DNA from: Acanthopleura granulata
Lineage: Eukaryota; Mollusca; Polyplacophora; Chitonida; Chitonidae
Length of the DNA stretch: 64,000 nt
NCBI GenBank assembly: GCA_016165875.1
Contig: JABBOT010000002.1
Location: 39,999,073-40,063,072 of the forward strand
Direction: 5' to 3'
The position numbers and the translations under genes were made by a program. How positions within the stretch are numbered: the stretch's first letter is position 1; each line of letters starts with the position of its first letter. Shown here in pieces: positions 62,101 through 64,000 of this stretch. The notes below the pieces were generated by a model. It had not been told where the DNA came from and did not search any database. It saw nothing but the letters and a program-made list of their open reading frames with translations.

Positions 62101-62789
62101 CCTACGTTGTATGGTGTATGTAGTGTGGTGTTATCCCCAGCAGTGAATACAAAACCAGTTTTTATTACCTTCTCATGTTTCGTGTTGACATTTATGCATG
62201 TGTAATGTGTAAGTAATAAAATAGTCTGGCAGCAAACGAAAACATCACATAATGAGAATCCACAGATGTAACAAAAAAAAAACAAAAAAAAAAAAAAGAG
62301 GATTTTTTGCTGATCCCATCTGTTCAGTGCAAGACCTGGTCAATACGTCTAAAAATAAACCCGCATGTACATCTCAGAAATTCCTCTCCTCCATACTCCT
62401 ACCATGTACAGCATTTTAAAGCACACGCGCATGAACTGCACATAGACACATATGTGCAATGCACAACTCAACCCACATCCTGAGACATGCACACAATCAA
62501 TTCTGGATTTAACCGTGTATACACCTCACATGTAAATTTCACATTCGTCACATACAACACTGAGTCTGCGTGTGGCTCTATGCATTAACAATTTATGGGC
62601 CTGCTTTTCCTGATGTGATGTACACATATAATGTTAGTTACAAGCCTATATAGTGTTCTTTAAATAATCCGTTTCAGTTATAATGAAACAAGCACACTTA
62701 CGAGTGTAGATTTTATCACATCTTACACATTCTCTTATTAAATTACCCACCTGTTTTAAAAATTTGTGAAGCTTCCTTAACGAGAGCAT
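32167..62789 (-). CDS. RasGEF1-family Ras/Rap guanine nucleotide exchange factor, 22 coding exons
   Basis: Exons chained by hand give 517 residues; human RASGEF1A-C have about 466-481. The protein should catalyse GDP release from a Ras-family GTPase; vertebrate RASGEF1A/B are reported to act on Rap2. Residues about 83-215 match the RasGEF N domain (GYLISGSLEALTQHLVPTSE, YIFAFLLSSRLF, EWTELFPYDFRDERMMKHL). About 245-515 form the CDC25 catalytic domain (LAQQLTHIELERLSQIGPEE, NLEAYVHWFNRVSYMVATEI, EFFIDVAKECINIGNFNSLM, AGMNMSPVARLKKT, IVIPFFSLFIKDIYFLNEGC, KFWQLAKQISDLITWKQVAC, LASFECEAPESHFDKE). Splice sites are canonical and phases agree throughout exons 4-22. The N-terminal exons 1-3 are less certain: vertebrate proteins begin near the exon 4 position, and an internal ATG there would give about 462 residues. 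Which RASGEF1 paralogue it matches is not resolvable, so no symbol is given. The final exon uses minisatellite sequence. Confidence 0.92.
32649..32721 (-). CDS. RasGEF1-like coding exon 21
   Basis: Encodes LSLASFECEAPESHFDKEKH and then KEL, matching LYLASYESEGPENHIEKDRW. The donor is GTAAGT. If the intron is retained, the frame stops at once (AAG TAA), giving almost the same protein end. Confidence 0.93.
32828..32975 (-). repeat. Family B SINE, decayed, with internal 21-bp duplication
   Basis: The plus strand shows TTTATTTGATTGGTGTTTCA and CTCAAGAATATTTGAATTAT, then AACTGAGCAGAGCCTGGGGG twice in tandem (about 32,909-32,951) and ATCTGCAGGT. It lies close upstream of exon 21, in intron 20. Confidence 0.85.
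33325..33391 (-). CDS. RasGEF1-like coding exon 20
   Basis: Encodes CPFERNNEILHYLLTTPIFS and then ET, matching CPFERD.KI.QYLLT.P.FSE. Leaves in phase 1 at GTAAGT. Confidence 0.95.
33676..33702. repeat. Hexanucleotide microsatellite (ACTTAT)n
   Basis: Four tandem ACTTAT units, about 20 bp past the donor of exon 19 on the minus strand. Confidence 0.9.
33724..33780 (-). CDS. RasGEF1-like coding exon 19
   Basis: Encodes KFWQLAKQISDLITWKQVA, matching KFWELAKQV.EFMTWKQVE. The donor is taken as GTGAGT after VA, because this restores CPFER in the next exon. Confidence 0.94.
34245..34272 (-). CDS. RasGEF1-like coding exon 18 (28-bp microexon)
   Basis: Encodes (R)LSNGNVNFE, matching RLPNGHVNFE of the family. 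At 28 bp it is easily missed by gene predictors. Acceptor GATTGCAG, donor GTAAGT, and phases fit both neighbours. Confidence 0.93.
34291..34390. repeat. Perfect 50-bp tandem duplication
   Basis: Two identical 50-bp copies start with ATATCAGAATTCTGCATGTA at 34,291 and 34,341, with no mismatch. The array ends about 20 bp from the acceptor of microexon 18 (at 34,272). Perfect identity means it is recent or homogenised. Confidence 0.95.
34517..34584 (-). CDS. RasGEF1-like coding exon 17
   Basis: Encodes IVIPFFSLFIKDIYFLNEGC and then ANR. This is the hairpin region of the CDC25 fold and is close to identical in vertebrates. Leaves in phase 2. Confidence 0.96.
35088..35183 (-). CDS. RasGEF1-like coding exon 16
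   Basis: Encodes HQMDPSNNFGSYRSSLKAAM, then WRSRGAVDDREK. HQMDPS.NF..YR..L.. is a family motif. Donor GTAAAG. Confidence 0.95.
35401..35439 (-). CDS. RasGEF1-like coding exon 15
   Basis: A 39-bp exon reading WAKVNTDKFEILE, matching TW.KV.TAKF.ILE of the family. Donor GTAAGT. Confidence 0.95.
35828..35868 (-). CDS. RasGEF1-like coding exon 14
   Basis: A 41-bp exon reading (A)GMNMSPVARLKKT, nearly identical to vertebrate RASGEF1 proteins. Donor GTAAGT. Confidence 0.95.
36084..36186 (-). CDS. RasGEF1-like coding exon 13
   Basis: Encodes KMIEFFIDVAKECINIGNFN and then SLMAII, the core of the CDC25 domain (family consensus FIDVA.EC.NIGNFNS.MAII). Leaves in phase 1 at GTGAGT. Confidence 0.96.
36325..36445 (-). 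repeat. Decayed family B SINE
   Basis: The plus strand has TTATTTAATTGGTTGTCGTT, GCCATACTCAAGAATTTCCA, ATGGTCATGCTGTCGGAAGG and AACCTCTTGCAAGTGAC. All are recognisable but diverged. It lies in intron 12. Confidence 0.65.
36692..36787 (-). CDS. RasGEF1-like coding exon 12
   Basis: Encodes KTSNLEAYVHWFNRVSYMVA and then TEICT, matching the NLEAYV.WFNRLSYLVATEIC motif. Phase 0; donor GTAAGA. Confidence 0.96.
37030..37164 (-). CDS. RasGEF1-like coding exon 11
   Basis: Encodes the start of the catalytic CDC25 domain: SPLQLAQQLTHIELERLSQI, then GPEEFVQAFSKDSLDSE. LAQQLTHIELERL is a family hallmark. Confidence 0.96.
37466..37552 (-). CDS. RasGEF1-like coding exon 10
   Basis: Reads LTGLQKYEEVLGKINAEVIQ and then KSQASIVPT, the linker between the two GEF domains. 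The donor is GTCAGT, a less common but valid form. Confidence 0.88.
37960..38101 (-). CDS. RasGEF1-like coding exon 9
   Basis: Encodes SEWTELFPYDFRDERMMKHL and onwards to LMHNLFNR. FPYDFRDERMM is identical to the vertebrate RASGEF1B motif. Acceptor TTCTTATCAG, donor GTAGGT, phase 0 out. Confidence 0.95.
38517..38560 (-). CDS. RasGEF1-like coding exon 8
   Basis: Reads ESLGKFGPNVVQLL and leaves in phase 2. It matches the KFGPKLLQLL-type segment seen in RASGEF1C. Donor GTAAGG. Confidence 0.88.
39147..39191 (-). CDS. RasGEF1-like coding exon 7
   Basis: A 45-bp exon reading VCVYQQNLAAESVKK, matching the HLCVEHQ-type segment of the family. Acceptor CTGTTAACAG, donor GTGGGT, phase 0. Confidence 0.88.
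39309..39420. repeat. Minisatellite, four copies of 28 bp
   Basis: AGGCGTTTTGGCACTTGGTT followed by ACAATGAA starts at 39,336, 39,364 and 39,392. A first, slightly different copy is at 39,309. The last three are identical. It lies in intron 6. Confidence 0.95.
39718..39795 (-). CDS. RasGEF1-like coding exon 6
   Basis: Encodes RTYIFAFLLSSRLFVRPHCL and then LHEVCQ, a highly conserved helix of the RasGEF N domain. Phase 0; donor GTAAGT. Confidence 0.95.
40120..40209 (-). CDS. RasGEF1-like coding exon 5
   Basis: Encodes ALIFQDGYLISGSLEALTQH and then LVPTSEYYPD, the start of the RasGEF N domain. Phase 0 at both ends; acceptor CTGTTACAG, donor GTAAGT. Confidence 0.95.
40480..40578 (-). CDS. RasGEF1-like coding exon 4
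   Basis: Encodes QSVGPQMQSLASMFDMAGSG and onwards to NINEND. SLASMFDMAGSGY aligns with the SAMFDSSGY region near the N-terminus of vertebrate RASGEF1B. The ATG in GPQM is an alternative start. Phase 0 at both ends, donor GTAAGG. Confidence 0.8.
44113..44327. repeat. Minisatellite, five copies of 43 bp with a hairpin in each unit
   Basis: Units start AGAGAAGGGAAGAGCTTCAC every 43 bp from 44,113. Each contains CACCATGAATAAATGGTG, a 6-bp inverted repeat with a 6-base loop. The last four copies are identical. Confidence 0.95.
45535..45925. repeat. Diverged tandem duplication, unit about 195 bp
   Basis: GAAAACTCAAAAACCAACAG at about 45,688 pairs with GAAAACTCAAAAACCGACTG at about 45,880. CTGAAAGCTTCC at about 45,587 pairs with one at about 45,787. 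Intronic. Confidence 0.65.
46500..46800. repeat. Diverged tandem duplication, unit about 146 bp
   Basis: TTAAAGCAGCACACATTGAG at about 46,548 pairs with TTAAGCTGCACACATGAAGC at about 46,695. AATAGATA, AAATGTTTC and the CTCTTGTA block follow in both. Intronic. Confidence 0.7.
48410..48480. repeat. 17-bp tandem array, four copies
   Basis: CATGTAATACACTCATA repeats from 48,410 with a 17-bp period. Intronic. Confidence 0.92.
48549..48570. repeat. A22 homopolymer
   Basis: An uninterrupted run of about 22 A flanked by TACTGA on the left and TCAGTA on the right, which are reverse complements. On the transcribed minus strand it is a U-run inside the intron. Confidence 0.9.
50196..50588. repeat. Higher-order minisatellite: 20-bp unit nested in a 48-bp unit
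   Basis: The 20-mer CGGTTATATAGTGTGCTGAT alternates with a 28-bp version that has an extra GTGCTGAT, giving a 48-bp higher-order period. The order is disturbed around 50,405-50,520, with a TCTGTT variant and a TATATATAG expansion. It lies in intron 3. The minus frame reading HYITDQ repeats is an artefact. Confidence 0.95.
51669..51725 (-). CDS. RasGEF1-like candidate coding exon 3
   Basis: A 57-bp phase 0 exon reading PTIFGTITKERPPSEDKRR. It has a strong acceptor (TTCATTTTCAG) and donor (GTAAGT). The sequence looks like a flexible N-terminal segment. Confidence 0.55.
51726..54680 (-). other. Intron 2 of the RasGEF1-like gene
   Basis: Holds the possible alternative first exon at 52,566-52,598 and a run of C near 52,829-52,842. 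No other coding or repeat feature is recognised. Confidence 0.45.
52566..52598 (-). CDS. Possible alternative first exon of RasGEF1-like gene
   Basis: Reads METSADFIAKQ from an ATG to CAG/GTTTGT in phase 0, which would splice in frame to the exon at 51,669-51,725. The donor is weaker than at other exons and no promoter motif is evident. Confidence 0.22.
54681..54731 (-). CDS. RasGEF1-like candidate coding exon 2
   Basis: A 51-bp phase 0 exon reading SSRSQPAIGLKQTSKSR. The acceptor is TTCTGTTCACAG and the donor GTGAGT. It is basic and serine-rich, with no known domain. It could be alternative. Confidence 0.45.
54732..62750 (-). other. Intron 1 of the RasGEF1-like gene (about 8 kb)
   Basis: No exon resemblance or known element is found apart from the short SINE tail near 57,250. 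Contains A-rich runs near 60,422 and 62,271-62,296 and a perfect TGACGTCA at 60,308-60,315. If exon 1 is wrong, this is upstream intergenic DNA. Confidence 0.4.
57243..57280 (-). repeat. SINE tail fragment
   Basis: TTATTTGTTTATTTGATTGG followed by TGTTTTACGCCGG matches the first ~38 bases of the inverted family B tail. The match then stops abruptly. Confidence 0.7.
62751..62789 (-). CDS. RasGEF1-like candidate coding exon 1
   Basis: Reads MLSLRKLHKFLKQ and ends at CAG/GTGGGT in phase 0, matching the entry phase of exon 2. An in-frame TAG lies three codons upstream of the ATG (62,801-62,799), which favours this as a true start. It is not conserved in families I know, so support rests on signals. 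Confidence 0.4.
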
Positions 62790-64000
62790 GATGAGGTTCT
62801 AAAGCTCCTCAGCGTCACGTCACAAAAAGAGAACTGTTAGTCCACAAATTGTTACACAAAGTTGCTCATTACTCGCAGAATTGGAGAAGGAATGAGCACA
62901 GCATTCCGCATTTACACATATCGTATCAACACTTCCACTGAATCTGTATATCTGAAGTAAGCACAAAGCTGCTGCCAAGGCACAATCACACCTGCCTGGT
63001 TCAGAGGTGTTCTAGCTCAGGTGTGTATATACACCACGGGCACACTGTAACACCTGAATAGCTGACACGCTGTAGTGTTACACATTTCAGTCTACTTCAG
63101 GTAGTTTCCTCAAGTAAACTGTACAGCACACTCAGGCAAACACTGCCCGCCAACTGACAACCCTTCCATCGTAACAGTCAGGTCAATTCTGCCATGAGGT
63201 ACCACAGGTAACACTTCAGAGGCCCTCATCACTGATTAACCCCACCAGCACGCCAGCCAGACCTCCTGCAGCGCACGGCTATGTTCAGCTGGCCAGAAAA
63301 CAGCCTGATATAGACTAACCCTGTCCTCACTAGGTCGCTCTGACTTGCTCACCTTGGGTGAATTCCCCTGAGGCCTGTCCATCAAACCGTTTTTCCACTA
63401 GACCTCTTGCCAGGCTCATCCGGCAGTACAGGCTTGTAACCCTATTGATCTGCTAGATTTCTGGTTGAATAACGTTGTGCCTGTCTAAATAAACCTGGGC
63501 ATGTAACGGGCGGCTGTAAACAGCTTCAGCCACAACGCGTAGCTTATATCTCCGCCTTAACGCGATGTCGAAGCAAAGAAATTGAAGCAGCCCATTCCAA
63601 CTAGAGCAAACACATGCCGGCTATTTCTGGTCAGTCCGAGGAGGGTCTTAGAGAGAGAAGCTACACATTTTGCATAAAGTGCCTCGAGCAAGGATCATTC
63701 ATTATCATTCCTCCATACATAGCCTAAATGAGATCCAAAAATCTCACATACTGTATACTAGAAACCCGCCTAATATTTAAAAATAAAATGAATCCTGTTT
63801 AATTACATGATTAAGATGATAGTGGTAAGAAGTTTTTGTGTTCATTGTTATAATCACTGACATAAAAAGAACACTGAACAAAAATTTGAACATAAAACAC
63901 AGAACTGCCAATAACTCAAAAATGTGAGAGATAAATGATAGGATTAATTAATGGGAAGGTGGGAAGTTAAAGATGTAGGCCAGATAGAGGTCTTGAGTGC
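62790..64000 (-). promoter_or_regulatory. Presumed 5' flank of the RasGEF1-like gene
   Basis: No coding frame continues here. A small cluster of CpG dinucleotides at about 63,505-63,560 (ACGGGCGGC, ACGCGTAGC, ACGCGATGTCG) stands out from CpG-poor surroundings and could mark a promoter. The transcription start and any noncoding exons cannot be placed. Confidence 0.25.
62815..62822 (-). promoter_or_regulatory. CRE-like site just upstream of candidate exon 1
   Basis: TGACGTGA on the minus strand is part of two adjacent TGACG half-sites spaced 5 bp, 25-35 bp upstream of the candidate ATG. Vertebrate RASGEF1B is a stimulus-inducible gene, which makes the motif worth noting, but regulation is inferred. 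Confidence 0.25.

Overview
This is animal nuclear DNA, most likely from a mollusc or a close lophotrochozoan relative. It has long AT-rich introns, GT-AG splice sites, many short tRNA-headed SINEs of the kind common in mollusc genomes, and abundant minisatellites. No bacterial or organelle genes are visible. Only two protein-coding genes can be supported; most other open frames are chance frames or antisense shadows.

Region 1 (about 1-15,700) is intergenic and repeat-rich. It holds one old SINE near the left end, a broken SGNH-hydrolase reading frame typical of retroelements (about 2,875-3,428) lying between two 54-bp direct repeats, a decayed SINE, a diverged tandem duplication, and a 30-bp array that carries CCAAT motifs.

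Region 2 (16,077-20,814, plus strand) is a complete four-exon core 1 beta-1,3-galactosyltransferase gene (C1GALT1-like, 349 residues). It encodes a Golgi type II membrane enzyme that makes the core 1 O-glycan. Intron 2 contains a minisatellite. Intron 3 contains a head-to-head SINE pair and three perfect TGACGTCA sites.

Region 3 (about 20,815-28,150) is intergenic and contains most of the well-preserved SINEs, in both orientations.

Region 4 (about 28,150 to beyond 62,800, minus strand) is one large transcription unit for a RasGEF1-family protein (RASGEF1A/B/C-like). I could chain 22 coding exons whose phases all agree, giving 517 residues if the farthest upstream start is right and about 462 if translation starts inside exon 4. 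The final coding exon runs into a 66-bp tandem repeat that supplies the last codons and the stop. The introns carry at least eight separate minisatellites or tandem duplications.

The two genes have no evident functional link: one acts in O-glycosylation in the Golgi, the other in Ras/Rap signalling. I found no clear undescribed multi-gene system. The most interesting points are the stop codon inside a minisatellite, the SGNH retroelement remnant with flanking direct repeats, the cluster of CRE palindromes, and the nested higher-order repeat at 50.2 kb.
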